A stretch of DNA of 64,000 nucleotides from Synergistales bacterium (GCA_018433595.1 JAHDQY010000003.1:1-64000); one strand, 5' to 3'; positions 25,471-34,889 are shown, numbered from the stretch's first letter. Notes: generated from the letters alone by a model not told the origin. Numbers and translations are program-made.

Positions 25471-26559
25471 TCAGATCTTCTCTCGCATCAGGAAGCCGAC
25501 GGAGAGGCAGAAGGCCATGCCCGTCACGAAGGCTCCCAGAGCGAAAGGAGTCGCTCCGGCGGGAGAGCTGGCCAGGCTGAAGTTGTGGGCGATTCCCGCC
25601 CCCACGAGCATGCCCAGGACGAAGACGGCGGCGTCGCCGTCGCCTTCGCCGCTCATGATGAGCTGCCGTCCCGGGCAGCCTCCGGCGAGGGTGAAGGCCA
25701 GCCCCGAGAGGACCATGCCGAGGAAGTTCCAGACCTGGGAGGTGTGGGCCACGGGCTGTCCCTCGAAACCGGGTTTGAAAAGCCCCAGAGCCAGGGAGGT
25801 CACGAAGGCCGCGGCGATGAAGGCGAGGACGCCTCTTGCCAGATGGGCGTCGCGGAGCATGACGAGATCTCTCAGGGCGCCTACGGTGCAGAAGCGGCTT
25901 CTCTGGGCCAGCCAGCCCACGAGAAGCCCCACTCCGAGGGCCATGATCAGCGGGGCGTGCTGGGAGCCGGGGCCGCTGGAGGAGAAGAAGACGGCGCTCT
26001 TCCCCTCTTCGCCGAAGCTCGGCGCGATGACGAGCAGAGCCAGCAGGCCTACGGCGGCAACGGGCATGAACAGCCCCGACGCCTTGGCCGAGCCGTAGCT
26101 GCGGCCGAGGCTGAAGCCCTTCCAGAGGAAGGCGATGCCGATGGCGATGCCGCCGATCAGCCCGGCGATGCCCGCCAGGGCGTTCCAGTCGCCTCCGGCC
26201 AGGCGGAGATAGGCTCTCCAGGGACAGCCGAGGAAGATGAGGGCTCCGATCATGGCAAAGATCCCCAGGAAGAAGCGGATCACCGGAGAAGAACCCGACC
26301 GGGGCCGGTATTCGCCGAAGATCCATGCCGAGAGGAAGGAACCGACGATGAAGCCCGGGATTTCAGGGCGCAGGTACTGGACGACGGCGGCCCGGTGAAG
26401 GCCGAGGGCTCCGGCGATGTCGCGGGTGAAGCAGGCGACGCAGATGCCCATGTTGCCGGGGTTGCCTTTCCAGACCAGGAGGGGGGCCAGAATGCCGACG
26501 ATGGCCCCCGTGATGACGGGGCCGAAACGGGACATCAGGATGCGGTTGATGCTTTTCAT
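25471..26559 (-). CDS. yedE: YedE-family putative selenium (or sulfur) transporter
   Basis: Polytopic membrane protein of 362 aa with two YeeE/YedE-like halves. Conserved Cys residues lie in GNMGICVACFTRDIAGA, FLGCPWRAYLRL, RSRFCTVGALRDL and LAGGCPGRQL. Related YeeE takes up thiosulfate; the longer YedE form is annotated as a selenium transporter in many anaerobes. The ATG at 26559 was chosen, with AAGGAG 11 nt upstream; an in-frame GTG at 26583 would lie before that ribosome site. A TTGCCA/TATAAT promoter drives it. Confidence 0.85.
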   Translation of the reverse strand: MKSINRILMSRFGPVITGAIVGILAPLLVWKGNPGNMGICVACFTRDIAGALGLHRAAVVQYLRPEIPGFIVGSFLSAWIFGEYRPRSGSSPVIRFFLGIFAMIGALIFLGCPWRAYLRLAGGDWNALAGIAGLIGGIAIGIAFLWKGFSLGRSYGSAKASGLFMPVAAVGLLALLVIAPSFGEEGKSAVFFSSSGPGSQHAPLIMALGVGLLVGWLAQRSRFCTVGALRDLVMLRDAHLARGVLAFIAAAFVTSLALGLFKPGFEGQPVAHTSQVWNFLGMVLSGLAFTLAGGCPGRQLIMSGEGDGDAAVFVLGMLVGAGIAHNFSLASSPAGATPFALGAFVTGMAFCLSVGFLMREKI

Positions 26560-26668
26560 GACCGATCGGACTCTCCTTGTCACGAGATGGGGGATCTCTG
26601 ATCCCGTCGGAACGAAACGGTGACGCCTTGCCGGATCGAGCGGGCCTCCTTTTTATTTTGTTATAGAT

Positions 26669-26697
26669 ATTATAGATATTCAGCATAAAATTGGCAA
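26669..26697 (-). promoter_or_regulatory. Promoter of the yedE-tusA pair
   Basis: On the minus strand TTGCCA (26692-26697), 17-bp spacer and consensus TATAAT (26669-26674). The -10 lies in a 9-bp tandem repeat, TTATAGATA twice (26661-26678). Confidence 0.7.
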
Positions 26698-26706
26698 TCG
26701 GCCCCC

Positions 26707-26736
26707 TTGGTGAAGAGGGGAAAAGCATCGTACAAT
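26707..26736 (+). promoter_or_regulatory. Promoter of the dipeptidase gene
   Basis: TTGGTG (26707-26712), 18-bp spacer, TACAAT (26731-26736), 44 bp before the start codon and divergent from the yedE promoter. Confidence 0.55.
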
Positions 26737-26779
26737 ATACAGATCGGTGTGATGCCATCACGAAACCTTTAAGGAGAGG

Positions 26780-27808
26780 ATGTCCTTGGAGAGTCATGAC
26801 GAGGGGAGGGACCTTCTGGAGCGCCTCTTTGTGGCCGACGCCCATTTCGATCTGCCCCTGATGGTTCTTGCGCGGAGGCGGTCGGGAGAGCGCCGGGTCA
26901 TCGAGCGCCACTACCTCGAAGGCCTGCGGCGCGGCGGCGTCGATCTTCTTGTCTGCTCTCTTTTCGTCCCCGACGCGTTTCTGCCCGAGATGGCCCTGCG
27001 CCACGCCCTGGATCAGGTCGCGGCCCTTCGCGAGGAGGAGGCCGAATCGCCCCATGCCCTGCGTCTCTGTCGCAACGTCGATGACATCGAGGCGGCCGGG
27101 GCCTCGGGACGCCTGGCCATGATCCTCTCCTTCGAAGGGGCCGAACCCCTGGGGACCGACCTGGGCCTGCTGCGGGTTTTCCACGATCTCGGCGTCCGGG
27201 GGCTGGGGCTGACCTGGAGCCGCCGCAACGCGGCCGCCGACGGCTGTCATTTTCACGCCGTCCCCGAAGGACGCCGCGGCGGACTCTCGGCCTTCGGCGT
27301 CGCCCTGCTGGCCGAGGCGCGCCGTCTCGGCTGCTATCTCGATGTCAGCCACCTCAACGACGAGGGCTTCTGGGATGCCCTCGAACATTTCGACGGCCCT
27401 GTCATGGCCTCCCACTCCAACTGCCGCTCCCTCGTTTCCGTGCCCCGCAATCTGACGGACGAACAGATCGTGGCCCTTGCCGGACGGCAGGGTCTTGTGG
27501 GGATGAACGCCTGCAGTCGTTTCGTCGCCTCCTGTGACAGGCCCGACATCGACGCCCTCATCGACCACGTCGATCATGTCGTCGGTCTCGTCGGAATCGG
27601 ACAGGTCTGTCTCGGCCTCGACCTCTGCGACTCCCTCCCTGCCCCCGACCTCTCCTCCTCCCTGGACGCCTTCGATGTCGTCGATACTCACGGAGCTCTC
27701 GGTTACCTGGCCTCGGCAATGCTGCGCCGCGGCTATGGAGAAGGCGATATCGCCGCCATCTTCGGCGGCAATCTTCACCGCTTCCTGAAAGGAGCCCTGA
27801 CCTCATGA
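26780..27808 (+). CDS. Membrane dipeptidase-family (M19) peptidase
   Basis: Zinc dipeptidase of 342 aa. Metal-site motifs: ADAHFDLP (HxD), ILSFEGAEPL (Glu bridge), LDVSHLND and VMASHSNCRSL. No signal peptide, so it acts in the cytosol, as do most bacterial M19 enzymes, which often prefer dipeptides with a C-terminal D-residue. AAGGAGAG precedes the ATG. It overlaps the M23 peptidase gene by 4 bp. In a peptide-fermenting organism it could finish degradation of imported peptides. Confidence 0.9.
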   Translation: MSLESHDEGRDLLERLFVADAHFDLPLMVLARRRSGERRVIERHYLEGLRRGGVDLLVCSLFVPDAFLPEMALRHALDQVAALREEEAESPHALRLCRNVDDIEAAGASGRLAMILSFEGAEPLGTDLGLLRVFHDLGVRGLGLTWSRRNAAADGCHFHAVPEGRRGGLSAFGVALLAEARRLGCYLDVSHLNDEGFWDALEHFDGPVMASHSNCRSLVSVPRNLTDEQIVALAGRQGLVGMNACSRFVASCDRPDIDALIDHVDHVVGLVGIGQVCLGLDLCDSLPAPDLSSSLDAFDVVDTHGALGYLASAMLRRGYGEGDIAAIFGGNLHRFLKGALTS

Positions 27809-28596
27809 GTGAGCCTTTGCGTCGCCCCGTCCCCGCCAGGCTCGGCCGCTTTGCCTTTTTGGTCTTTCCCGCCCTTTTCTTTCTCCTCCTGTCTTCCCCT
27901 TGCATCGCCTCCGACGGCCTTCCCTGGAAGGAGTACCGCCTTTCACCCGGCGAAACCGCGACCGAAGTCGCCCTTCGCTTCAGTCTCTCCGAACACGATC
28001 TTCTCTGGGCCAACGATTTCCGGGACGAGAATTCCCTCGAGGCGGGGATGACCCTGCTCATCCCCAAATCGGGGGCGGAGCTGCTGGCCACGCTTCTGGA
28101 GGTTCGGGCGAGGGGCCGAGGGGAGACGACGGAGGAGCTCCACGTCGGGAAAAAGGAGGGCTTCACCTTTCCCGACATGAACAGGAAGGCCTTCGCTTCC
28201 ACGGGGGATCTCCACGACAGCCAGAGGGAACAGGCCTTCATCTGGCCGCTCAAGGGCAAGGTGAGCTCTCCTTTCGGCCGCAGGGGACGCGGCTTTCACA
28301 ACGGCATCGACATCCCGGCTCCCAAGGGCACGGCCATCGTCGCCGCCCGGTCGGGACGCGTCGTCTCCGCCGGCTCGATCCGGGGCTACGGCCGCGTGAT
28401 CCGCATCGATCACGGCAACGGCGTGGAAACCCTCTACGCCCACTGCACGGCCCTCCTCGTCAAAAAGGGGGAGTGGGTCCGCCAGGGACAGAAGATCGCC
28501 ACCGTCGGCCGTACCGGAAAGGCCACCTGTGACCATCTGCACTTCACTGTTTTCGTCGACGGCAAGGCCAGAGATCCCATGGGCTACCTTCCCTGA
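27805..28596 (+). CDS. LysM-containing M23 metallopeptidase (murein endopeptidase)
   Basis: Exported protein of 263 aa. A hydrophobic segment at about residues 14-33 (FAFLVFPALFFLLLSSPCIA) is a signal or anchor. A LysM-like domain follows (YRLSPGETATEVALRFSLSE). The C-terminal M23 domain keeps HNGIDIP (HxxxD) and DHLHF (HxH), the four metal or catalytic residues, so it should be an active peptidoglycan hydrolase. ATG overlaps the dipeptidase stop. Confidence 0.9.
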   Translation: MSEPLRRPVPARLGRFAFLVFPALFFLLLSSPCIASDGLPWKEYRLSPGETATEVALRFSLSEHDLLWANDFRDENSLEAGMTLLIPKSGAELLATLLEVRARGRGETTEELHVGKKEGFTFPDMNRKAFASTGDLHDSQREQAFIWPLKGKVSSPFGRRGRGFHNGIDIPAPKGTAIVAARSGRVVSAGSIRGYGRVIRIDHGNGVETLYAHCTALLVKKGEWVRQGQKIATVGRTGKATCDHLHFTVFVDGKARDPMGYLP

Positions 28597-28649
28597 AGAG
28601 ATGTCATGCCTGAAGAACCGGGGGGGCGGAAGCCGAAAAAGACCGCAGC

Positions 28650-28871
28650 AACGTTTTCCTGACGGCGTTCAAGTCTGCGGCCGGTTTTGCGGGCAACCGC
28701 GTCGCCATGGTGACCGCCGCCGTCTCCATCCTTTCCAAGAGATGGCTCTTCCGTTATACCCGGAAGGCTTCGGAGCATCTCCCGAGCCAGGCTCTCCGGG
28801 CAAAGGCCTGGGATCATCCGGTTCCGACGCCCTCTCCCACTGACCGCTCTGAGCCTGGCCGGCTCTCCTGA
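28650..28871 (+). pseudogene. Fragment of a cation diffusion facilitator (CDF) transporter
   Basis: The frame reads NRVAMVTAAVSILSKRWLFR, then YTRKASEHLPSQALRAKAWDH, which matches the CDF-family segment between membrane helices 4 and 5 (SIxxKExLyryt...SxALxAdAwHhrsD). The metal-binding HxxxD is destroyed after WDH, and both ends of the gene are missing. It is a relic of roughly 60 codons. Confidence 0.6.
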
Positions 28872-28937
28872 ACTCGACGACGGTCACGGCGGAGCGGAAG
28901 GGGGGCCTCCCCATCACAACGGTCCGGGCTCTCGAGG

Positions 28938-28966
28938 TTGTTCCGGAGAAGGGGAGGAGCTATAAT
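28938..28966 (+). promoter_or_regulatory. Promoter of the first EamA gene
   Basis: TTGTTC (28938-28943), 17-bp spacer, consensus TATAAT (28961-28966), 41 bp before the ATG. It lies after the CDF relic in a 411-bp stretch with no intact gene. Confidence 0.7.
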
Positions 28967-29007
28967 CCCTCTGATGCATGTAATGTTTTGGCAGCGGAGG
29001 GATGGCC

Positions 29008-29919
29008 ATGAAGGTTTCGCGTCAACAGGGGCTTGGGTTCGTCGTTTTCGCCGGGCTGCTCTGGGCGGTCCTTGCCCCGGCAGGGAAGATGCTCATTCAG
29101 TCGGGCGTGGAGGCGCCGACGATCGCCTTTTTCCGCGTCGCCGTCGTCCTGGCTCTTGCGGGGCCCTTTCTCCTGATTCACCGGCGGGAGGCGCTCAAGG
29201 TGACGCCCTCCCAGATCGGTTTTCTCGTCCTCTACGGAGGTTTCGGCATGGCCGCCAGTTACGTGGGCTACCTGATGTCGCTGCGCTGGCTTTCCGTTCC
29301 CTTCGCCCTGCTCCTGCACTACACGTTTCCTCTCATGACCCTTCTCGGAGCCGCCCTGATCACGGGAGAGCGGCCCCTGAGGCATCAGATCGCGGCGGCC
29401 GCCCTGATCCTTTCCGGCGTGGCTTTCCCCATGTTCGCGTCCGACGCCCTGCTCTCGGGCTGCTTTTCGCCTCCGGGCCTTCTCTGGGGGCTTCTGGCGG
29501 CTCTGGCCATGGCCCTTCAGTCTCTTTACGGACGTCTGGCGGGAAAGGGCGGGGGAATGGTCTCGACGACGACACTCTTCTTTTACGCCCATCTTTTTGC
29601 CGGTCTCTGGCTGGGGCTGGGAAAGTCGATCGGGCCGGGCTGGTCCGACCTGGCTCTCATCAGCGGGAGGCAGTGGCTGCTCATCGCGGCCTTGGGGGTC
29701 TTCGGCAGCCTCCTCCCCTATGCCGTCTTCTACCTGGCCCTCCGTTACGTCGACGCTTCGACGGCGAGTCTTGCGGCGACGGTGGAGATCGTCGGCGGCG
29801 TCGCGATGACGGCCTTCCTGCTGGGACAGATTCCTCAGTGGGCCGAGGTGGCCGGCTGTGCCCTGATCATCGGCGGGCTTCTCCTCAACGCAAGGGTTCC
29901 CCAGGCTTCGAGAGCCTAG
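29008..29919 (+). CDS. EamA-family (DMT) transporter, first copy
   Basis: Ten-helix drug/metabolite transporter of 303 aa with two EamA repeats (about residues 8-138 and 155-290). Members usually export amino acids or other small metabolites. The ATG at 29008 was chosen over that at 29002 because GGAGG (28996-29000) is properly spaced only for the former. A second EamA gene follows 46 bp downstream, probably in the same operon. Substrate unknown. Confidence 0.88.
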   Translation: MKVSRQQGLGFVVFAGLLWAVLAPAGKMLIQSGVEAPTIAFFRVAVVLALAGPFLLIHRREALKVTPSQIGFLVLYGGFGMAASYVGYLMSLRWLSVPFALLLHYTFPLMTLLGAALITGERPLRHQIAAAALILSGVAFPMFASDALLSGCFSPPGLLWGLLAALAMALQSLYGRLAGKGGGMVSTTTLFFYAHLFAGLWLGLGKSIGPGWSDLALISGRQWLLIAALGVFGSLLPYAVFYLALRYVDASTASLAATVEIVGGVAMTAFLLGQIPQWAEVAGCALIIGGLLLNARVPQASRA

Positions 29920-29965
29920 GGGCCGTTCCGGGGGCCGGTTTCGTGGCGGAGAAAGGAGGGGACAG

Positions 29966-30877
29966 GTGGCGGATAAAGGGCTATCGAAGCTTCAGACGCT
30001 GGCAGCGGACGGAGCCATGCTTCTCATCGCCCTCGTCTGGGGGGGCGGCTATCCTGTCACGGACTATCTCCTTCAGCATCTTTCCCCTCTCTGGGTGCTG
30101 GCCTTCCGCTTCACCTTCAGCGCCACTCTGCTGACGCTCCTCTTCCACCGGAGGCTTCGCCGCGTCGATCGGAGCGACCTCGTCGGCGGGGCTCTCGTGG
30201 GACTCCTCGTCTCCGTCCTCTTCCTCTGTCACGTCTGGGGGCTCAAGCTCTCGACGCCGGGCAAGCAGGCCTTCATCGCCGGGACGAACGTCGTCATGGT
30301 CCCCTTCCTTTTCGCCCTCTTCTACCGCCGCCTTCCCTCGCGCTGGGCCCTGGGCGGGGCGGCGGCGACGACGGCGGGGCTTCTCGTCATGGCCTTTTCC
30401 CCGGGGATGCGCTTCAACGCCGGGGACGCCCTGTCGGCTGTCATGGCCCTCCTGATCGCCCTCCATTTCATCGCCCTCGGCTTCTTCAGCCGCCGCATGG
30501 ATCCCTTCGCCCTGACGGTGATCCAGATCGACGTGGCCTGTCTCGTCCTTGCCGCCGCGGCCCTTTTCCTGGAGCCCTTCCCCGGCTTCCGTCTGACGCC
30601 GCCTCTTTGGGGCGGCATCCTCTTCGTCTCCCTCGGGGCGACGGTGCTGGCCTTTCTCGTCCAGACCGTGGCCCAGCGTTACACTCCCGAGACCCACGCC
30701 GCCATCCTCCTCTCCCTCGAAAGCCCCTTCGGCTTCCTCTTGGCCATCGTCATGGGGCGCGACCGATGGAACGCCCAGTTCGCCCTGGGCGGTCTCCTCG
30801 TCCTTGCCGGCGTCCTTCTGGCCGAGTGGGAGTCTTTCTCCGCGTTGAAATCTCCTTTGCCCGATTCCGAAAAATAG
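29966..30877 (+). CDS. EamA-family (DMT) transporter, second copy
   Basis: Ten-helix DMT transporter of 303 aa with two EamA repeats; LIALVWGGGYPVTDYLLQHL and FIAGTNVVMVPFLFALFYR are typical of the first repeat. It is not a close copy of the preceding transporter, so this is not a recent duplication. GTG start with AAAGGAGGGG upstream. A 6-bp stem hairpin (30885-30902) separates it from the convergent gamma-glutamyltransferase gene. Substrate unknown. Confidence 0.88.
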   Translation: MADKGLSKLQTLAADGAMLLIALVWGGGYPVTDYLLQHLSPLWVLAFRFTFSATLLTLLFHRRLRRVDRSDLVGGALVGLLVSVLFLCHVWGLKLSTPGKQAFIAGTNVVMVPFLFALFYRRLPSRWALGGAAATTAGLLVMAFSPGMRFNAGDALSAVMALLIALHFIALGFFSRRMDPFALTVIQIDVACLVLAAAALFLEPFPGFRLTPPLWGGILFVSLGATVLAFLVQTVAQRYTPETHAAILLSLESPFGFLLAIVMGRDRWNAQFALGGLLVLAGVLLAEWESFSALKSPLPDSEK

Positions 30878-30907
30878 CCGGGTTCCGGCGGCCTTGCGCC
30901 GGGAGAC

Positions 30908-32518
30908 CTACCAGGCGGCGATGGCTCCGTCGGCTCGGGGTTCCGTCCCTCCGGCTAGGCTCCCCTCGCCGGTGCGCCAGATGATCTGTCCCCGGCCGAA
31001 GGAGGTCGACTCCAGGACCGGTCTCACGTCGTGGCCGCGCCGGGCCAGTCCCAGAGCCGCCGGGTGGGGAAAGCCCGGCTCCACCTGGACGGTCTTGCCC
31101 GATGTCCATTGCCAGCGTGGCGCGTCAAGGGCCTCCTGGGGATTGAGGCCGAAGTCGACGCTGTTCATGACGACCTGGACGTGGCCCTGGGGCTGCATGA
31201 AGGCCCCCATGACGCCGAAGGGCCCCAGGGGCTTGTCGCCTCGGGTCAGGAAGCCGGGGATGATGGTGTGGTAGGGGCGCTTGCCCGAAGCCAGAGCGTT
31301 GGGGTGGCGCGGGTCGAGGCTGAAGCCGAGTCCCCTGTTGTGGAGGGCGATGCCCGTTCCGGGGACGACGAGGCCCGAGCCGAAGCCGCGGAAGTTGCTC
31401 TGGATGTAGGAGACCATCGTCCCCTCCCCGTCGGCGGCGGCGAGATAGACCGTCCCCCCCTGATCGGCCAGGGAGCCCTCGGGGGGGAGAGCCTTGTCGG
31501 GTCTGATGAGAGCCCGACTTCTGGCGGCGTGATCGTCGCTCAGAAGCTCCTCCAGGGGGATGTCGGCGAAGCGCCTGTCGGCGATATGGCGGGCCCCGTC
31601 GGCGAAGGCCAGCTTCATCGCCTCCAGCTGGAGATGGAAGGTTCCGGGATCGTCGCGATAGGTGCAGTCGAAGCCTTCAAGGATCTTGAGGGCCAAAAGG
31701 ACCACCAGACCCTGTCCGTTGGGCGGGATCTCCCAGACGCGGCAGTCCCGGTAATCGACGCCGAGGGGTTCGACCCATTCGGGCCGGAAGGAGGCCAGAT
31801 CCTCCTTTTTCAGCCAGCCTCCCGTTGCATCGGAGAAGGCGACGATCCGCCGGGCCAGCCCGCCCTCGTAGAAGTCCCGTCCCCTCGATTCGGCGATGAT
31901 CTCCAGGGTCCGGGCCAGGTGGGGAGCTCGGAAAAGTTCGCCGGGCCGGGGCGCCCGTCCCCGGGGGCAGAAGGTCCCGAACCAGGGGCGGAAGGGCTCG
32001 CCCTTCAGTTCGTCGGCAAAGCGGGCTGCCGCCCTCTCCCAGAGAAGGGCCACATTGGGCGCCACGGGGTGTCCCTCTTCGGCGTAGGTGACGGCCGGGG
32101 CGAAGAGCTGCGACAATGGGAGCCTGCCGTAGCGCTCGCTCAGAGCGGCCCAGGTGGCCGGCGCACCCGGCACGGTGACGGCCGGCCAGCCAAAGGCGGG
32201 GAGCTTCGTCAGCCCCCGGGAGCGGAAGAATTCGCCGTCGAGGGCCGCCGGAGCCGGTCCGCTGCCGTTGATTCCCTCAAGGCGTCCCTCGTGCCAGACG
32301 AGAGCGAAGGCGTCGCCGCCGACGCCGTTGGACGTCGGCTCCAGGACGGTCAGGCTCACCGCCGCCGCCAGGGCGGCATCGACGGCGTTGCCGCCTTTTT
32401 TAAGGATCTCCAGTCCGGCCTGGGCCGCCAGGGGGTGACTCGTGGCCACCATTCCGCGGGAGCCGAAGACGACGTTCCGCCTTGACGGGTAGCGGTAGGT
32501 CAGGGCGTCGAAATGCAC
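30908..32518 (-). CDS. Gamma-glutamyltransferase-family protein (Ntn hydrolase)
   Basis: Protein of 536 aa made as a proenzyme. The catalytic Thr356 lies in ADQGGTVYLAAADGEG, where autocleavage would give a small subunit of about 180 aa. The start SRGMVATSHPLAAQAGLEIL and NGVGGDAF are typical. No signal peptide is present, so unlike E. coli Ggt it should be cytosolic, like the YwrD group. GTG start after GAGGAGGGG. It may hydrolyse gamma-glutamyl compounds; the substrate cannot be told. Confidence 0.88.
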   Translation of the reverse strand: MHFDALTYRYPSRRNVVFGSRGMVATSHPLAAQAGLEILKKGGNAVDAALAAAVSLTVLEPTSNGVGGDAFALVWHEGRLEGINGSGPAPAALDGEFFRSRGLTKLPAFGWPAVTVPGAPATWAALSERYGRLPLSQLFAPAVTYAEEGHPVAPNVALLWERAAARFADELKGEPFRPWFGTFCPRGRAPRPGELFRAPHLARTLEIIAESRGRDFYEGGLARRIVAFSDATGGWLKKEDLASFRPEWVEPLGVDYRDCRVWEIPPNGQGLVVLLALKILEGFDCTYRDDPGTFHLQLEAMKLAFADGARHIADRRFADIPLEELLSDDHAARSRALIRPDKALPPEGSLADQGGTVYLAAADGEGTMVSYIQSNFRGFGSGLVVPGTGIALHNRGLGFSLDPRHPNALASGKRPYHTIIPGFLTRGDKPLGPFGVMGAFMQPQGHVQVVMNSVDFGLNPQEALDAPRWQWTSGKTVQVEPGFPHPAALGLARRGHDVRPVLESTSFGRGQIIWRTGEGSLAGGTEPRADGAIAAW

Positions 32519-32652
32519 GGAAGACCCCTCCTCGGGATAGTATTTTGTCCATCATACACTTCTTCTCAAGGGCCCCTGAAAGACGCATACTGGGGAAGGA
32601 GCATTGCAAAGAGGCCGCGAGGCGGCCGCAACCCCGAAAGGAGCCTGATCTT

Positions 32653-34047
32653 GTGAACGTCTTCGAGCTCTACCGTCTGGCTGTCGATCGTGTCCCCGCC
32701 TATCGAGCCTATGTCGAGAACTGTTGCGGCCGCCTTCCCGAGGTGACCTCTCTTGAGGAGCTGGGCTCTCTCCCCCTGACCTCCAAGACCGACTACATCA
32801 AGGCTTTCCCTCTGGAGGAGCTCTGTCTGGACGGCACCCTGAAGGGGAAGCATGTCCTCTGCCGCAGCTCGGGGACGAAGGGCAGACCCCTCTTCTGGCC
32901 CCAGCTCCCCGAACAGGAGCGCTACGTGGCCGACTGGCTCTACAGCGACCTCGACGAGTCCTTCGGCATCTCAAGGCACCCACTCTTCGCCGTCGTCTCC
33001 CTGGCGCTGGGCTCCTGGATCAGCGGTGAGCTCACCTCCTGGGGGCTCCGCAATCTCGGCGTCCAGAAGGGGGGCCTCACGATGGTCACGCCCGGCCTCG
33101 ACCTGGACGAGGCCATCGATCTCATGGGGGCCTTCGCGGGACAGTTCGCCGGAACGGTCCTCTACAGCTACCCCCCCTTCGCCCGGACCATCCTCGAAAA
33201 GGCCGCCGACCGCGCCCTCCCTCTGGCCTCCTACCGCATGGGGCTCCGCCTGGCCGGAGAGGGGTACAGCGAGCGCTACCGGGACCGTCTCAATCGCCTC
33301 ATGGGCTACGAGCCCGGGGACCTTCACAGCATCGTTTCCGGCTACGGCTCGACCGATTTCGGAAGCCTCGGCAAGGAGACGACGCTGGCCATTGCCATCC
33401 GCCGCTGCCTCTACGAGCAGGGGCTGGCCCGGGCCGTCCTGGGCAGGGATGAGATTCCCTCCCTCTGTCAGTACGACCCCTCGGTCTTCCACGTCGAACT
33501 CGACGGTGAGGAGCTCGTCGTCTCCAAGTATCAGGCTGTCCCCCTTCTGCGCTACCGCACGGGCGACCGGGCGACCCTCATCGGCTACGACGAGATGATG
33601 GAGCGTCTCCGCTCTGCCGGGGCCGATCCGATGGAGCTTCTCGCCCGACGGGGCGGCGATCTCTCTCGGGTCCGCGAGCTGCCCTTCGTGCTCGTCTGGG
33701 GCCGCGTCGACGGCGGCGTCACCTTCTACGGCGCCAACATCCTCGTCGAGCAGATCCGGGAGATCGTCGAGGGCCAGGATCTTTTCCGGGCCTCCTGCAC
33801 GGGGCAGTTCCAGATCCGCAGAAAAGAGAGCGCCGAGCTGGAACCCGTCCTGGAGATCCTTCTTGAGCCCCGCACCGGCGGCGGTGACGTCGAGGCCCTG
33901 GCCGGACTCATGGCCTCCTGCCTCGCCGCGGCGAGCGCCGAGTATGCCGCCATACGGGCGAGGCAGGGCGACAAGGCCCTGCCTCGGATCCGCTTCGTCG
34001 ACGACCGGGAGCTCTTCGGCGGCACCAAGTTCCGCTACGTCGGCTAG
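32653..34047 (+). CDS. PaaK-like adenylate-forming (CoA ligase-type) enzyme
   Basis: ANL-superfamily protein of 464 aa related to phenylacetate-CoA ligase and to capsule-biosynthesis CapK. Motifs: LCRSSGTKGRPLFW (ATP P-loop, with Lys in place of the usual Thr), VSGYGSTDFGSLG and LRYRTGDRATL. A C-terminal domain covers about residues 360-464. The GTG at 32653, preceded by AAAGGAG, was chosen; the upstream in-frame extension overlaps the promoter region of the divergent gene. Acid substrate unknown. Confidence 0.8.
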   Translation: MNVFELYRLAVDRVPAYRAYVENCCGRLPEVTSLEELGSLPLTSKTDYIKAFPLEELCLDGTLKGKHVLCRSSGTKGRPLFWPQLPEQERYVADWLYSDLDESFGISRHPLFAVVSLALGSWISGELTSWGLRNLGVQKGGLTMVTPGLDLDEAIDLMGAFAGQFAGTVLYSYPPFARTILEKAADRALPLASYRMGLRLAGEGYSERYRDRLNRLMGYEPGDLHSIVSGYGSTDFGSLGKETTLAIAIRRCLYEQGLARAVLGRDEIPSLCQYDPSVFHVELDGEELVVSKYQAVPLLRYRTGDRATLIGYDEMMERLRSAGADPMELLARRGGDLSRVRELPFVLVWGRVDGGVTFYGANILVEQIREIVEGQDLFRASCTGQFQIRRKESAELEPVLEILLEPRTGGGDVEALAGLMASCLAAASAEYAAIRARQGDKALPRIRFVDDRELFGGTKFRYVG

Positions 34048-34078
34048 AGCCCTCTCGCTCCGGCCTCTTTCGGGCGGG

Positions 34079-34591
34079 CTAAAATTTCGAGGCCAGCTCC
34101 CGGAGGGCCTCGCCGTCGACGCGATTCAAGAGGAAGCGTTCTTGGGGCCGGGCCCCGATGGAAAGATAAAACTGGCGGGCCGAGGTGTTCCAGGTCAGGA
34201 CGCCCCAATCGAATCGGCCTCCGTCATGCTCCAGCGTCAGGCGGGCCAGGTAGGCCAGCAGAGTCGTTCCGAATCCCCGTCCTCGCATCTTCGGGCGGAC
34301 GTAAAGATCTTCCAGGTAGAGCCCCGGCTTTCCCTGGAGGGTGGAGAAATTGTAGAAAAAGACGGCGAAGCCGACCGGTTCTCCCTCGAAGCAGCCGAAA
34401 AGGACCTCCGCCGCAGGTCTCTCGCCGAAGAGATTCTCCCGGAGGAGCTCCTCGGTGGCCGTCACTTCCTGAGTCAGCCCCTCGTGCTCGGCCAGCTCGA
34501 CGATGAACCGAAGGATCAGAGGCACCTCGTCGGCCTTGGCCGATCGGATCGTGAAGCCGGGAATCTTCGTGGCGATCTCCTTTTTCGTCAT
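34079..34591 (-). CDS. GNAT-family N-acetyltransferase (diamine acetyltransferase-like)
   Basis: Acetyl-CoA-dependent transferase of 170 aa. Motif A is visible as LEDLYVRPKMRGRGFGTTLL (Q/RxxGxG/A for CoA), and the order FTIRSAKADEVPLIL... VGFAVFFYNFSTLQGKPGLYLEDLYV is that of spermidine/spermine-type acetyltransferases. A polyamine or thialysine-like substrate is a family inference. It is convergent with the PaaK-like gene (31 bp apart) and divergent from ywbE. Confidence 0.87.
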   Translation of the reverse strand: MTKKEIATKIPGFTIRSAKADEVPLILRFIVELAEHEGLTQEVTATEELLRENLFGERPAAEVLFGCFEGEPVGFAVFFYNFSTLQGKPGLYLEDLYVRPKMRGRGFGTTLLAYLARLTLEHDGGRFDWGVLTWNTSARQFYLSIGARPQERFLLNRVDGEALRELASKF

Positions 34592-34676
34592 GATCTCCTT
34601 CTTTCTCCTCTTCGTTTCGAAGCGGAACCGGGACCATTATACTGGGACGGGATTCTCGGCGGAGGAGGCGAATCGG

Positions 34677-34889
34677 TTGGAAGGAACGGTCCGACAGAAA
34701 ATCGGGAGGGGAATGAGGGTCCGCGTCGTCCGTAAAGAGGACCAGGCGACGGGGCGCCTTACCGAGGGGATCGTCAGGGATCTGCTGACGAAAAGTCCGA
34801 CCCACCCCCGCGGGATCAAGGTCCGCCTCGAAAGCGGTGTCGTCGGCAGGGTCAAGGAGATCCTTGACGATCAGGACGTCTCCGGCTGA
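34677..34889 (+). CDS. ywbE: YwbE-family small basic protein (DUF2196)
   Basis: Protein of 70 aa, the usual size for YwbE. The core reads KIGRGMRVRVVRKEDQATGR, LTEGIVRDLLTKSPTHPRGI and KVRLESGVVGRVKEI, which is the whole DUF2196 signature. TTG start with GGAGGAGG 8 nt upstream; longer in-frame readings would overlap the divergent acetyltransferase. Function is unestablished; the SH3-like basic fold suggests nucleic-acid contact. Confidence 0.85.
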   Translation: MEGTVRQKIGRGMRVRVVRKEDQATGRLTEGIVRDLLTKSPTHPRGIKVRLESGVVGRVKEILDDQDVSG

